Shown piece after piece: positions 51,419 through 61,666 of a DNA stretch of 64,000 nt; position 1 is the first letter of the stretch; each line of letters opens with the position of its first letter. A program made the position numbers and the translations under genes. Source of the DNA: Sphingomonas echinoides (GTDB lineage Bacteria > Pseudomonadota > Alphaproteobacteria > Sphingomonadales > Sphingomonadaceae); assembly GCF_029623395.1 (NCBI RefSeq), contig NZ_JAPYKK010000005.1:1-64000 (forward strand). The letters are read 5' to 3'. The notes under the pieces are model-generated. The model saw only the letters and a program-made list of their open reading frames with translations, ran no database searches and was not told where the DNA came from.

Positions 51419-53482
51419 ATGAAACGCCTGACCGTCTTTTCCATCGCGCTGCTCGCGACCTCGGCAATCGGCACCGGGCTCGCAGCGCAGGCGGTCGGCA
51501 CGCAATCGGGCGTCGACAAGGCGTTGATCGACCAAAGCGTCAAGCCGGGTGACAATTTCGACGACTATGCCAACGGCACCTGGCGCAAGACCGCCGAGAT
51601 CGAGCCCGCGCGCTCCTCGACCGGTGTCGGCGTCGAAGTCTCGAAGGTCGCCGAGATGCGCAACGCGACGATCATCGAGGATGCCGCCAAGGCGAACGCC
51701 GCCCCGGGCAGCAGCCAGCGGCTGATCGCGGATTATTACGCTGCCTATCACGACGCCGCCGCGATCGAAGCGCGCGGGGTCGCGCCGCTCAAGACGCTGA
51801 TCGCGCCTTATTACGCGCTGCGCGACAAGGCTGCACTGGCGAAGGTGATGGGCGCGCAGATGCGCGCCGACACCGACCCGTTCAACAACAACAATTACGC
51901 GAGCACGACCAACCTGTTCGGCCTGTTCGTTTCGCAGGATCTCAACCAGCCCAAGCGCAACGTGCCCTATCTGATGCAGGGCGGCCTCGGCCTCGCGGAC
52001 CGCGATTATTACCTGTCGCCAAGCCCGCAGATGGCGGAACTCCGCGAGGGCTATAAGGCGTATCTTGCACAGATCTTCGGCCTCGCCGGGCTGAGCGACC
52101 CCGCCGCCCGCGCGGCGCGCGTCTTCGCGCTGGAAATGAAGATCGCCGCCGCACAGACCGACATCGAGGCAAGTCAGGACGCCAGCAAGGGCGACAACCC
52201 GTGGACCCGCGCCGACTTCGCGCGCAAGGCGCCGGGGATCGACTGGGCGACCTACTGGACCGCCGCGGGTATCCCCGCCGGCCAGCAGGACTTCATCGCG
52301 TGGCAGCCCGAAGCGATCACCAAGCTCTCCGCGCTCGTCGCCAGCGAACCGCTCGACGCGTGGCAGGACTGGCTGACCGCGCATCGCATCTCGGCGGTCG
52401 CGTCGGTCCTGCCAAAGGCGTTCGATGACGCGCGCTTCGCCTTCTACGGCAAGCAGTTGAACGGCACCCCGGCACAGCAAACCCGCGACAAGCGCAGCAT
52501 CGCGGCGGTCAACGCAGCGCTCGGCGATGAAGTCGGGCGGCTGTACGCATCGCGCTATTTCTCCGCGCAGTCGAAGGCCGAGATCCAGACGATGGTCAAG
52601 AACATCGTCGGCGCGTTCGACCAGCGGATCAGCAAGCTCGACTGGATGGCCCCCGCGACCAAGGCCGAGGCACGCCGCAAACTCTCGGTGCTGTACGTCG
52701 GCGTCGGCTACCCCGATCACTGGCGCGCGTTCCCCAAGTTCGCGGTCAATGCGAAGGACCCGATCGGCAATCTCGAACGCGCCGATCTGGCGATATACCG
52801 CTATCAGGTCGGCAAGCTCGGCAAGGCCCCCGACCGGACCGAATGGTGGATGACTCCGCAAACCGTCAATGCGGTCAATTTGCCGCTCCAGAACGCACTC
52901 AACTTCCCCGCGGCGATTTTGCAGGCGCCGTATTTCGACGCAAAATACGACTCGGCTGCCAATTATGGCGCTATAGGTGCGGTAATCGGGCACGAAATCA
53001 GCCACAGTTTCGACAATCTCGGCGCTGATTTCGACTCGACCGGCAAGTATCGCAACTGGTGGACGCCCGCCGACTTGAAGCGGTTCGAACAGGCCGGCTC
53101 GGCGCTGATCGCGCAATATGACGCCTACGAAGCGCTTCCGGGCCTCAAGCTCAAGGGCCGCCAGGAACTCGGCGAAAATATCGCGGATACCGCTGGCCTT
53201 ACAGCCGCTTACGAGGCGTACCGTGCATCCTATGCCGGCAAGGAACCCCCCGTGATCGACGGCATGACCGGCGACCAACGCTTCTTCCTCGCCTTCGCGC
53301 AGAGCTGGCGCACCAAGATGCGCGACAAGGCGCTCCGCGCGCGCATCGCCACCGACGTCCACGCCCCAGCGATGTTCCGCGTCCTCACGGTCCGCAACCT
53401 CGATGCCTGGTATCCCGCCTACAAGGTCCAGCCCGGCGACAAGCTGTATCTCGCGCCGGCAGACCGGGTCCACGTCTGGTAA
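51419..53482 (+). CDS. Secreted M13-family zinc metallopeptidase
   Basis: 687 residues from ATG 51419 (GAGGA upstream). A signal peptide ends near GLAAQA. The neprilysin-like protein has zinc motif VIGHEISHSFDN (HExxH) and the third-ligand motif GENIADTAGL. The NAYY substrate-binding segment that normally precedes the zinc site reads TVNAVNLPLQNALNFPAAIL, so Tyr-Tyr is absent and peptide preference probably differs. The protein is periplasmic or extracellular. The open frame upstream to 51356 lacks conserved sequence. Confidence 0.92.
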   Translation: MKRLTVFSIALLATSAIGTGLAAQAVGTQSGVDKALIDQSVKPGDNFDDYANGTWRKTAEIEPARSSTGVGVEVSKVAEMRNATIIEDAAKANAAPGSSQRLIADYYAAYHDAAAIEARGVAPLKTLIAPYYALRDKAALAKVMGAQMRADTDPFNNNNYASTTNLFGLFVSQDLNQPKRNVPYLMQGGLGLADRDYYLSPSPQMAELREGYKAYLAQIFGLAGLSDPAARAARVFALEMKIAAAQTDIEASQDASKGDNPWTRADFARKAPGIDWATYWTAAGIPAGQQDFIAWQPEAITKLSALVASEPLDAWQDWLTAHRISAVASVLPKAFDDARFAFYGKQLNGTPAQQTRDKRSIAAVNAALGDEVGRLYASRYFSAQSKAEIQTMVKNIVGAFDQRISKLDWMAPATKAEARRKLSVLYVGVGYPDHWRAFPKFAVNAKDPIGNLERADLAIYRYQVGKLGKAPDRTEWWMTPQTVNAVNLPLQNALNFPAAILQAPYFDAKYDSAANYGAIGAVIGHEISHSFDNLGADFDSTGKYRNWWTPADLKRFEQAGSALIAQYDAYEALPGLKLKGRQELGENIADTAGLTAAYEAYRASYAGKEPPVIDGMTGDQRFFLAFAQSWRTKMRDKALRARIATDVHAPAMFRVLTVRNLDAWYPAYKVQPGDKLYLAPADRVHVW

Positions 53483-53599
53483 AGCCCGCCGCGACGGTTC
53501 CCAGGTTCAGGCCGGGGGGCCGTCGCGTCGGCCGCGATCGACGCGCTGACGCAACTGGCTGGAAAATTCCCGCGAACGCGCCTACATGCCGCCATTCCC

Positions 53600-54931
53600 A
53601 TGGCAACAATACTCCCCTCCCCGCCGAAAATCGGCATGGTCTCGCTCGGCTGTCCCAAGAATCTGGTCGATAGCGAGCGGATCCTGACCAAGCTGCGCTC
53701 CGATGGCTATGCCATGTCGCCCGATTATGCGGGGGCGGACGTCGTGCTGGTCAACACCTGCGGCTTCCTCGATTCCGCCAAGGAAGAATCGCTCGAGGCG
53801 ATCGGCGAGGCGATCGCGGAAAACGGGCGCGTGATCGTCACCGGCTGCATGGGCAAGGAAGCGGAGATGATCCGCGCGAAATTTCCCGGCATCCTTGCGG
53901 TCACCGGCGCGCATCAATATGAGGAAGTCGTTGGCGCGGTCCACACCGCCGCCCCTATGCCGCCGAGCGCATTCCTCAATCTCGTCCCCGAAAGCGGACT
54001 CAAGCTCACCCCGCGGCACTACAGCTATCTCAAGATTTCGGAGGGCTGCAACCACCGCTGCGCCTTCTGCATCATCCCCAGTCTGCGCGGCGACCTGGTC
54101 AGCCGCCGTCCCGATGCGATCCTGCGCGAAGCCGAGAAGCTGATCGAAGCGGGCACGCGCGAACTGCTCGTCATCAGCCAGGACACCTCGGCATACGGCG
54201 TCGACATCCGGCATCAGCCGCGGATGTGGCACGGTAACGAAGTCCGCGCGCACATGACCGATCTGTCGCGCGAACTCGGCAAGCTCGGCGCGTGGGTGCG
54301 GCTCCACTATGTCTACCCTTATCCGCACGTCGATCAGGTCATCCCGTTGATGGCCGAGGGGCTGATCCTCCCCTATCTCGACATCCCGTTCCAGCATGCC
54401 AGCCGCACCGTGCTCAAGCTGATGAAGCGCCCGGCGAACGAGACCAAGGTGCTCGAGCGGATCAAAAACTGGCGCACCATCGCGCCCGACATCGCGATCC
54501 GCTCGACCTTCGTCGTCGGCTTCCCCGGCGAGACCGAGGACGATTTCGCCTATCTGATGGATTGGCTCGAGGAAGCGCAGCTCGACCGCGTCGGCGCGTT
54601 CCGGTTCGAGCCGGTCGAGGGCGCTGCGGCCAACGACCTGCCCAACCACGTGCCCGAGGAGATCAAGGAAGAGCGCTACGCCCGCCTGATGGAACTGACC
54701 GCACGCATCTCGGCGGACAAGCTCCAGGCCAAGGTCGGCCGCACGCTCGACGTCATCATCGACGCAGTCGATGACGAAGGCGGCGCAACCGGCCGATCGA
54801 AGGCCGACGCGCCCGAGATCGACGGCGAGGTGTTCCTGCGCGACGCCGGGCATCTGTCGGTCGGCGATATCGTGGCGGTTTCGATCGAAGATGCCGACGA
54901 GCATGATCTTTACGGCGTCCCGACCGTTTGA
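53600..54931 (+). CDS. rimO: Ribosomal protein S12 methylthiotransferase RimO
   Basis: Radical-SAM enzyme that adds a methylthio group to the conserved aspartate of ribosomal protein S12. MTTase-domain cysteines Cys18, Cys54 and Cys83 hold one cluster and the SAM motif [10 protein letters not shown] (Cys150, Cys154, Cys157) the other. A C-terminal TRAM domain ends at [10 protein letters not shown]. The 443-residue length is standard. A long hairpin (CGCGACGG / CCGTCGCG) lies in the 117-base gap after the peptidase gene. Confidence 0.96.
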   Translation: MATILPSPPKIGMVSLGCPKNLVDSERILTKLRSDGYAMSPDYAGADVVLVNTCGFLDSAKEESLEAIGEAIAENGRVIVTGCMGKEAEMIRAKFPGILAVTGAHQYEEVVGAVHTAAPMPPSAFLNLVPESGLKLTPRHYSYLKISEGCNHRCAFCIIPSLRGDLVSRRPDAILREAEKLIEAGTRELLVISQDTSAYGVDIRHQPRMWHGNEVRAHMTDLSRELGKLGAWVRLHYVYPYPHVDQVIPLMAEGLILPYLDIPFQHASRTVLKLMKRPANETKVLERIKNWRTIAPDIAIRSTFVVGFPGETEDDFAYLMDWLEEAQLDRVGAFRFEPVEGAAANDLPNHVPEEIKEERYARLMELTARISADKLQAKVGRTLDVIIDAVDDEGGATGRSKADAPEIDGEVFLRDAGHLSVGDIVAVSIEDADEHDLYGVPTV

Positions 54932-55003
54932 CGCGGGCACCCCTTCCCTTTCGGGATGGGACGGTGACATATCGGCCCGTGTCTCGTTGAGGATCCCGCT
55001 CCC

Positions 55004-56401
55004 GTGAAGCTTGCTCATTCCTGGCTGGCGACCGGCCTTCTGCTGGTCGCTGCCCCCGCCGCAGCGCAGTCGCTGACCCCGGCGGAAACCGCGCAGATCG
55101 ACCAGACCGTCACCGCGACGCTCGCTAAGTCGGGCGTCCCTTCGGCATCGGTCGCGATCGTGCGCGGCGGGCAAATCGTTTACGCCAAAGCGTATGGCAA
55201 GCAGGCTGAGACCGGTACGACGCGCGACGAGGCGCCGTACCAGATCGCGTCGGTTTCGAAGCAGTTCACCGCCGCGGCGATCCTGCTGCTCCAGCGCGAG
55301 GGCAAGCTGAGCCTCGACGATCACGTTTCGAAATACGTTTCCGGCATCACCAACGGCGACACGATCACGATCCGCCAGTTGCTCAGCCACACGTCGGGAC
55401 TGCGCGATTACTGGCCGCAGGATTACAGCTTCAAGGCGATGGCGACCCCGGTCACGCCGCAGCAGATCGTCGATCGCTGGGCGAAGACGCCGCTTGATTT
55501 CAAACCGGGCACGCAGTGGCAATACTCCAATACCGGCTATGTCGTCGCAGGCATGATTGTCGAGAAAGTGTCGGGGAAGCCGCTGCTCGACTTCCTCAAG
55601 GCCCGGATCTTCAAGCCGCTCGGCGTGACCGTTTACGATCAGGATCTGGCGGTCGGCCCGGGCTTTCCGCAAGGCTATGGCCGCGCAGCGCTCGGACCGG
55701 TCCGCCCGGTCCAGCCACCCGCGCGTGGGTGGCTCTATGCCGCTGGCGAACTCGCGATGAGCGCGCGCGCGCTCGCGACATGGGATGTGGCACGGCTCGA
55801 CCACACCGTGCTCGCTCCCGAGGACTGGGCGACACAGGAGACCCCGGTCAAGCTCGCCGATGGAAGCACTAGCGGCTACGGCCTCGGTGTCTCTGTGGGC
55901 ACTCCGGACGGACGCCGCACCATCGAACATAGCGGCGAGGCGGTCGGCTTCCTGTCGGAGAACATCGTCTATCCCGACCAGAAAGCCGCGATCGTCGTGC
56001 TGACCAACACCTGGTCGAGCAATGCGTATCAGACAATCGCGCAGAAGCTCGCCGGCATCGTGTTGAGCCCGGCCGCGACCGATCCCGCCGACGCTGCCGC
56101 GCTGGCGCGGGTGCGCCGTGTGTTCGATCAGCTACGCGACGGGTCGCTCGATCGCACGATGCTGACCGAGAACGCGAACTTCTACTTCACCCCGACCACC
56201 TTGGGCGATTACCGCGCGAGCCTCGCCCCGCTCGGCGCGCCCGTCGCGATCGTCCAGAACGGCAAGCCCCGCTTGCGCGGGGGCTTTGTCAATCGGTCGT
56301 ACCGGGTGCGCTATGCCGACGCGACCCTGTCGATCAGCACCTATGCCGAGCCCGGCACCAACGGAAAGCTGGAGCAATTCATCGTGGCCCCAACGCAATG
56401 A
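55004..56401 (+). CDS. Secreted class C beta-lactamase-fold serine hydrolase
   Basis: 465 residues from GTG 55004. A signal peptide ends near PAAAQS. Catalytic motifs: SVSK (Ser83-Lys86), YSN (Tyr174-Asn176) and HSG in the third position (RTIEHSGEAVG). A C-terminal extension of about 110 residues follows the hydrolase domain. The group includes esterases, D-aminopeptidases and carboxypeptidases, and true AmpC activity is not implied. It overlaps the aminopeptidase start as ATGA. Confidence 0.9.
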   Translation: MKLAHSWLATGLLLVAAPAAAQSLTPAETAQIDQTVTATLAKSGVPSASVAIVRGGQIVYAKAYGKQAETGTTRDEAPYQIASVSKQFTAAAILLLQREGKLSLDDHVSKYVSGITNGDTITIRQLLSHTSGLRDYWPQDYSFKAMATPVTPQQIVDRWAKTPLDFKPGTQWQYSNTGYVVAGMIVEKVSGKPLLDFLKARIFKPLGVTVYDQDLAVGPGFPQGYGRAALGPVRPVQPPARGWLYAAGELAMSARALATWDVARLDHTVLAPEDWATQETPVKLADGSTSGYGLGVSVGTPDGRRTIEHSGEAVGFLSENIVYPDQKAAIVVLTNTWSSNAYQTIAQKLAGIVLSPAATDPADAAALARVRRVFDQLRDGSLDRTMLTENANFYFTPTTLGDYRASLAPLGAPVAIVQNGKPRLRGGFVNRSYRVRYADATLSISTYAEPGTNGKLEQFIVAPTQ

Positions 56402-57789
56402 CCGATTTCGCCCCCCTGCTCCAACCCGATCGCGGCCAACCCGCGCGCACGATTCACGTCGTCCATCCCGATGCGTGGGAAACGTGGCTGACCGCACAAC
56501 CGCAGCGCGTGCGCAGCACCGTGGCGGCGCATCGCGTGACCGGGAAGCCCGGCAATCGCGCGGTATTGCCGGGTGATGGCGCGGACGACTGGTCGATGCT
56601 GCTGGTCTGCAACGAAAGCCTCGATTCGCCGTGGCGAATCGCGTCGCTCGGCGCGCAGCTTCCCGCCGGCACCTACCGCCTTGCCAATGGCGAACCCGGC
56701 GCCGCGATGCTCGGCTGGGTGCTCGCACAGCATGGCTTCCACCGCTACCGCAAGGATGACGCGGCGGACGGCCCGCGCGTCCTGCTGACGGGCGAGCCCG
56801 CGCGGATCGCGGAAACCCTCCAGATCGCACAGGCGGTCGCCAAGGTCCGCGATCTCGTCAACACCCCCGCCGCCGACATGGGCCCGGCAGAACTGGAGGC
56901 GGAAGCCGCCGCGCTCGCGCAGGCGCACGGCGGCACGCTGAGCGTCACGCGGGGCGACGCGCTGGTGAAGGGTTATCCGATGATCCACGCGGTCGGCCAG
57001 GCTGCGGCAAAGGGGCGCGAACCCCGGCTGATCGAAGTCGAATGGGGCAACCCCGCGCATCCGCGGATCGCCGTGATCGGCAAGGGTGTGTGCTTCGATT
57101 CGGGCGGGCTCGATATCAAGCCGTCGTCGGGGATGCGCCTGATGAAGAAGGACATGGGCGGTGCGGCACATGCGCTGTCGCTGGCGTTGCTGATCATGGG
57201 CGCGCGTTTGCCCGTTCGGCTGCATCTGCTGATCCCGGCGGTCGAGAACAGCATTTCGGGCAACGCCTTCCGCCCGGGCGACGTGCTCGCGACCCGCAAG
57301 GGCGTGACCGTCGAGAACACCAACACCGACGCGGAGGGGCGCCTCGTCCTCGCCGACGCGATCACGCGCGCGGGAGAGGACGCCCCCACGCTGATCCTCG
57401 ATTTCGCGACGCTGACCGGTGCGGCGCGCGTGGCGCTCGGCCCGGATCTGCCCGCGACCTTCGCCAATGACGACGCCTTGGCCGAGGCGCTGCTCGCGGC
57501 CGGGACCGCGACCGGCGATCCGCTGTGGCGGTTGCCGTTGTGGGACGGATATGACGATATGCTCGCCTCCGACATCGCGGACATGGTCAACGCGCCCGAT
57601 GGCGGCTTTGCCGGGTCGGTGACCGCGGCGCTGTTCCTACGCCGGTTCATTCCCGCAAACACGCCTTGGGCGCATTTCGACACCTTCGCGTGGCGGCCGT
57701 CCGCCAAGCCGGGTCGCCCCAAGGGCGGCGAAGCGCTCGGGCTGCGTGCGGCTTGGGCAATGCTCAAGGCGCGGTATCCGGCGGCGTGA
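56398..57789 (+). CDS. M17-family leucyl aminopeptidase
   Basis: 463-residue cytosolic aminopeptidase. Two-metal site and catalytic motifs: GKGVCFDSGGLDIKPSSGMRLMKKDMGG and the family signature NTDAEGRLVLADA. Its N-terminal domain is shorter and divergent compared with E. coli PepA, which suits the PepB-like subgroup. Translation is coupled to the serine hydrolase upstream and to the small membrane protein downstream, so the three may form a unit for peptide breakdown. Confidence 0.93.
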   Translation: MTDFAPLLQPDRGQPARTIHVVHPDAWETWLTAQPQRVRSTVAAHRVTGKPGNRAVLPGDGADDWSMLLVCNESLDSPWRIASLGAQLPAGTYRLANGEPGAAMLGWVLAQHGFHRYRKDDAADGPRVLLTGEPARIAETLQIAQAVAKVRDLVNTPAADMGPAELEAEAAALAQAHGGTLSVTRGDALVKGYPMIHAVGQAAAKGREPRLIEVEWGNPAHPRIAVIGKGVCFDSGGLDIKPSSGMRLMKKDMGGAAHALSLALLIMGARLPVRLHLLIPAVENSISGNAFRPGDVLATRKGVTVENTNTDAEGRLVLADAITRAGEDAPTLILDFATLTGAARVALGPDLPATFANDDALAEALLAAGTATGDPLWRLPLWDGYDDMLASDIADMVNAPDGGFAGSVTAALFLRRFIPANTPWAHFDTFAWRPSAKPGRPKGGEALGLRAAWAMLKARYPAA

Positions 57790-58178
57790 TCTATATCCTG
57801 CTCAACCTCGCGCCGATCCTCGTCGCGACGGGGATCGGGATGCTGTTGGGCGCAGCGTATCGCGCGACCTTCGACCGGGGCGCGCCTCGGTTGCGGATGT
57901 CGACGCTGGTGCTCGGCACACTCGGGCTGTTCTGGTTCGCGTCGATCCTCGCGGGCGCTCTGATCCTCGCACCGCCCAAGGCAGCGCCGTGGATCATGGC
58001 GGTCGGCAGCGCAGTGGTGATCTGGATCGGGTTCGTCCTGCCGGTCGTCGCGATCACGCAAAGCTATCGTGGTGCGCGCGCCGGGCAGATCGTCCGCGAC
58101 AGCCTGTTCTGGCTGGGGACGATGGTGGCGCAGGCGGTCGCAATGAAACTGATCGGGCTCGCCCCGCCTCCAGCCTGA
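57786..58178 (+). CDS. Small four-helix membrane protein (DUF1761-like appearance)
   Basis: 130 residues from GTG 57786, overlapping the aminopeptidase stop as GTGA. It is nearly all membrane helices (about 3-23, 37-60, 66-88 and 104-125), with the opening LLNLAPILVATGIGMLLGAAYR resembling DUF1761 proteins. I know of no role for this family. It converges on the broken acetyltransferase gene. Confidence 0.72.
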   Translation: MIYILLNLAPILVATGIGMLLGAAYRATFDRGAPRLRMSTLVLGTLGLFWFASILAGALILAPPKAAPWIMAVGSAVVIWIGFVLPVVAITQSYRGARAGQIVRDSLFWLGTMVAQAVAMKLIGLAPPPA

Positions 58179-58188
58179 CCACCGACGA

Positions 58189-58827
58189 TCAGGGCTGGGC
58201 GATCTCGATCGTCGTATACGGCGCAACGACCTGCCACCCCAGCGTTTCGTACAATGCACGCCCGGCATTGGTGGCCGCGAGGACGCGGTGCGTCCCTGCC
58301 GGTTGATGCTGCCCCAGCGTCGCCATGATCACCCGTCCTAGACCCCGGCGGTAATGATCCGGCTGGGTCACGATCCGGTCGTAACAAAAGACGCCGCCCG
58401 CCGACGCTGCATAGCCGCTCGCCGCCGGACTTCCTGCGGCGTCCAGCACGACGGCGTACAGGACCTCGTCTTGCGTCGTTAGGTCAAGCCTGTAGCCGTT
58501 CGGTAGCCGCGCCGCAGGATCGGTGGCTTGCGGCACCTGCAGCATCATCCACGCGACCGATTGCAGCGTCCAGCGTGGCGGAACGATCGCCAGCACGTCC
58601 GTTGGGGGCGCACACGCCTTCAGGAACATGCGCGGCGTATCGATCGCGTCGGCCAGGGCACGGAACCCGTCGTCAGCGTCGAGGAACACGTACCGACAGC
58701 GCTCCGCCGCACTCGCGGTATCGACGCGTCACCCACCACCATCCTCGACCGGCGCTGGAACCCCGCGCGCGATTGACCGTGCCGAAAGCCAGCCCGCGAG
58801 CAGCTCCGGAGTCAACGCAGCGGTCAT
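58189..58827 (-). pseudogene. GNAT-family acetyltransferase interrupted by an in-frame TGA
   Basis: The downstream part (from 58689) encodes a GNAT domain with VFCYDRIVTQPDHYRRGLGRVIMATL (acetyl-CoA loop RRGLGR) and ATNAGRALYETLGWQ. In the same frame, upstream coding-like sequence runs from ATG 58827 (MTAALTPELLAGWLSARSIA) to EDGGG, then TGA at 58729-58731, then RVDTASAAERCRYVFLDADD without a frame change. One G-to-A change of a Trp codon (TGG) would explain it. It lies 16 bases after tpiA on the same strand. Restart at GTG 58689 could give a 166-residue product, so loss may be partial. Confidence 0.75.
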
Positions 58828-58843
58828 CCCTGCGCCAGCCGGG

Positions 58844-59581
58844 TCATGCCGCCTCGATGATCGGTACGAACTTCGCGGCGGCCAAACTCGCGCCGCCGAC
58901 CAGCGCGCCGTCGACGTCTTCGGTCTCTAGGATGGCGGCAGCATTCGCGCCCGTCACCGATCCGCCATAGATGATCCGGATCCCGTCCGCCGCATCCCCG
59001 ACCAGCGTCCGCAGCTTGGCACGCGCGATCGAATGCACCTCTGCGATTTCGTCGAGCGTCGGCGTGCGACCGGTGCCGATCGCCCAGCGTGGTTCGTAGG
59101 CGATCGTCAGCCAATCGCCGTTGGCGAGGTCTGGCACCGATTTTTCGATCTGCGCCTGGACGACGCGCGCAGCGCGCCCGGCGTCACGTTCGGCATCGGT
59201 TTCGCCGACGCAGAGGATGACGGAAAGTCCATGGCGATGCGCCGCGCTCGCTTTCGCCCACGCGTCCTGGCTCGTCTCGCCCTGATCCGCGCGGCGCTCG
59301 CTATGCCCGACGATCGTGAACCGCGCGCCGGCCTCGACCAGCATCCCGGCGGACAGGCATCCCGTGTGGGCGCCGCTTTCCGCGGAATGGACGTCCTGTC
59401 CGCCGAACGCAAAGCCCGGCGCGAACGCCACGGCGGGCGCGATCAGCGTCGCCGGCATCGCGATCGCCACATCGACCGCGCTCGCGGCGCTCGCCGCCTC
59501 TGCAATCGCCGTCAGTTCGGAAAGCGCGGCATGGCTGCCGTTCATCTTCCAGTTGCCCGCCACCAGCTTGCGTCGCATCAT
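58844..59581 (-). CDS. tpiA: Triosephosphate isomerase TpiA
   Basis: Glycolytic isomerase of 245 residues. Catalytic residues: Lys12 in GNWKMNG, His93 in VGHSERR and Glu163 in AYEPRWAIGTG; the phosphate-binding GGSV is present near residue 205. Two adjacent ATGs (59581, 59578) are possible, with GGAGAG upstream. The much longer open frame to 60865 is a shadow. It is divergent from the PpiD-like gene across 135 bases. Confidence 0.97.
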   Translation of the reverse strand: MMRRKLVAGNWKMNGSHAALSELTAIAEAASAASAVDVAIAMPATLIAPAVAFAPGFAFGGQDVHSAESGAHTGCLSAGMLVEAGARFTIVGHSERRADQGETSQDAWAKASAAHRHGLSVILCVGETDAERDAGRAARVVQAQIEKSVPDLANGDWLTIAYEPRWAIGTGRTPTLDEIAEVHSIARAKLRTLVGDAADGIRIIYGGSVTGANAAAILETEDVDGALVGGASLAAAKFVPIIEAA

Positions 59582-59716
59582 TCTGCGTCTCTCCGTTTGC
59601 TCTTGCGGACAGCGATAGCGCCACAGGCGTGCTGCACAAGCTTGATGCAACACCGCCCTGCCCGTAAAGCAACCGCTCTTCGCTCCTTTTACACGACAGA
59701 TCGGCCGACCCCGACC

Positions 59717-61666
59717 ATGCTCAGTTTCTTCCGTCGAATGATCCGCCACCCGCTCGGCGGGGCCGTTGCGCTCGGCTTCGTCGCCTTGCTCGGCCTGGCC
59801 TTCGTCCTGTCGGACCACAGCGGCACGGCGACCGGTACGACGGTCAATGCGGCCGATGTCGCGGTCAAGGTCGGCAACAAGACGATCACGATCAGCGAAC
59901 TGCGCGCCGCCGTCGCCCGCGACGTCGACACCTATCGCCAGCAGCAGCCGACGCTCGACACGCAGCAGTTCGTTGCGGGCGGTGGCTATGAAGCGACGCT
60001 GGAGCGGCTGATCGACTCGACCGCCTTCCGGCAGTTCGCGCAGAAGCAGGGCATGGTCGTCAGCAAGCGCGCCGTGGACGGCCTGATCGCGAGCCAGCCC
60101 GGGCTCGCCGGGCTGGACGGCAAGTTCAGCCAGGAAAAGTACGAGCAGGTGCTGCGCCAGATCGGGATGACCGATGCGGAAGTCCGGCTCCAGACCACTG
60201 ATCAGGTGCTGACCCGGCAGTTGCTGCTGTCGCCGATCCAGGCGAAGCAGGTGCCGGTTGGTCTCGCCGTGCCCTACGCCAACCTTCTGCTGGAAAAGCG
60301 CAGCGGCCAAATCGGCTTCATCCCCGCTGCGGCCATGCCCGCCGGGCCGGCGCCGACCGACGCCGAGCTGACGACCTATTATGCGCGCAACAGCGGCAAA
60401 TATCGCCTGCCCGAGCGCCGCATCGTCCGCTACGCGACACTGACCCCCGCATCGCTCGCCGCGCAGGCCGCGCCGAGCGACGCCGAAATCGCCGCCGCCT
60501 ATAAGGCACAGGCCCAGAAGTACGCGGCTGCCGAACTCCGCACGATCGTTCAGGTCGTCGTCGGCGACAAGGCGTCCGCGACGGCGCTTGCCGCCAAGGT
60601 GCGCGGTGGCGCGCCGATCGAACAGGTCGCCCGTGCCGCTGGTCTCGAGCCCGCCACGGTCAAGGATACGCAGAAGGCCGCCTTCGCCGGCCAGTCCTCG
60701 CCCGAGATCGCCAATGCGGTGTTCGCCGCCAAGACCGGCGACGTCGTCGGGCCGTTGCGCGCACCGCTCGGCTTCGTCGTCGCGAAGGTCGCGTCGGTCC
60801 GCACGCAAGCCGCCAGGTCGCTTGCCGAGGCGACCCCCGAGCTCAAGGCGTCGCTTGCCCCGCAAAAGACGACCGCGCTGCTGACCGAAAAGCGCGCCGC
60901 GTTCGACGATGCCCTCGGCAAGACGAGCTTCGACGGACTGGTCACCAAGAACCAGCTCACCGCGCAGACCACGCCAGCGCTGACCGCGAGCGGCCAGAAC
61001 ATCGATACGCCGACCGCCAAACCCGATCCCGCGCTGACCCCGATCCTCGCCGCCGCGTTCGCCGCATCGGCCGGAGACCAGCCGCAGACGGTCCCGCTCG
61101 GCCAGGACGGCAGCTTCGCGCTGGTGACGCTGGACAAGGTGATCGCCGCCGCGCCGCGTCCGCTCGCGCAGATCCGCGAGACGGTCGTTCGGGACTACCA
61201 GCTCGATCGGGCACAGCGTGCCGCGCGCGAGGTTGCCGCGAAGGTTGTCGCCACCGCCAACAAGGGAACGCCGTTGCCCCAGGCGCTCGTCGCGACGGGC
61301 CTCAAGCTCCCGCCGCTACAGCCCGTCACGGGGCCCCGCGCCGCGCTGATCGGCAACCCGCAGCGCGTGCCCCCGCCGCTCGCGCTGATGTTCGCCATGC
61401 CCGCGAAGACGACGAAGCTGCTGGAAGCGCCTGACAAGTCCGGCTGGGTAATCGTTCACCTCGACACGATCACCCCCGGCAATGCGCAAGGCAACGCCAA
61501 GGTGATCGCCGGGACGCAAAGCGACATCGGCAACGTCGTCGGGCGCGAATATGTTTCGCAGTTCGGCAAGGCCGTGCAGAATGCGATCGGCACGTCGCGC
61601 AACGCGAAAGCCATCGCATCCTTGAAGGCCGAACTCCTGGGCGTCGCCAGTGCCGACCAGCCCTGA
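59717..61666 (+). CDS. ppiD: PpiD/SurA-type periplasmic peptidyl-prolyl isomerase
   Basis: 649 residues from ATG 59717: a cytoplasmic RRMIRHPLG start, one membrane anchor (about 15-32), a SurA-N-like chaperone region (35-200), a parvulin-like domain (about 275-365, with VGPLRAPLGFVVAKV as the conserved end) and a long Ala/Thr/Pro-rich C-terminal part. It probably helps fold outer-membrane proteins as they leave the translocon. The 3' end overlaps trpE by 17 bases. Confidence 0.88.
   Translation: MLSFFRRMIRHPLGGAVALGFVALLGLAFVLSDHSGTATGTTVNAADVAVKVGNKTITISELRAAVARDVDTYRQQQPTLDTQQFVAGGGYEATLERLIDSTAFRQFAQKQGMVVSKRAVDGLIASQPGLAGLDGKFSQEKYEQVLRQIGMTDAEVRLQTTDQVLTRQLLLSPIQAKQVPVGLAVPYANLLLEKRSGQIGFIPAAAMPAGPAPTDAELTTYYARNSGKYRLPERRIVRYATLTPASLAAQAAPSDAEIAAAYKAQAQKYAAAELRTIVQVVVGDKASATALAAKVRGGAPIEQVARAAGLEPATVKDTQKAAFAGQSSPEIANAVFAAKTGDVVGPLRAPLGFVVAKVASVRTQAARSLAEATPELKASLAPQKTTALLTEKRAAFDDALGKTSFDGLVTKNQLTAQTTPALTASGQNIDTPTAKPDPALTPILAAAFAASAGDQPQTVPLGQDGSFALVTLDKVIAAAPRPLAQIRETVVRDYQLDRAQRAAREVAAKVVATANKGTPLPQALVATGLKLPPLQPVTGPRAALIGNPQRVPPPLALMFAMPAKTTKLLEAPDKSGWVIVHLDTITPGNAQGNAKVIAGTQSDIGNVVGREYVSQFGKAVQNAIGTSRNAKAIASLKAELLGVASADQP

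Noticed and set aside
51257..53473. 738-codon open frame opposite the M13 peptidase gene
   Set aside because: Antisense shadow without motifs; the peptidase has intact catalytic motifs on the plus strand.
58844..60865. Long frame fusing tpiA to about 430 upstream codons
   Set aside because: The extra part is antisense to the PpiD-like gene; TpiA starts at MMRRKLVAGNWKMN.
61600..61660. trp leader peptide or attenuator before trpE
   Set aside because: The upstream gene overlaps trpE, leaving no leader region and no run of Trp codons.
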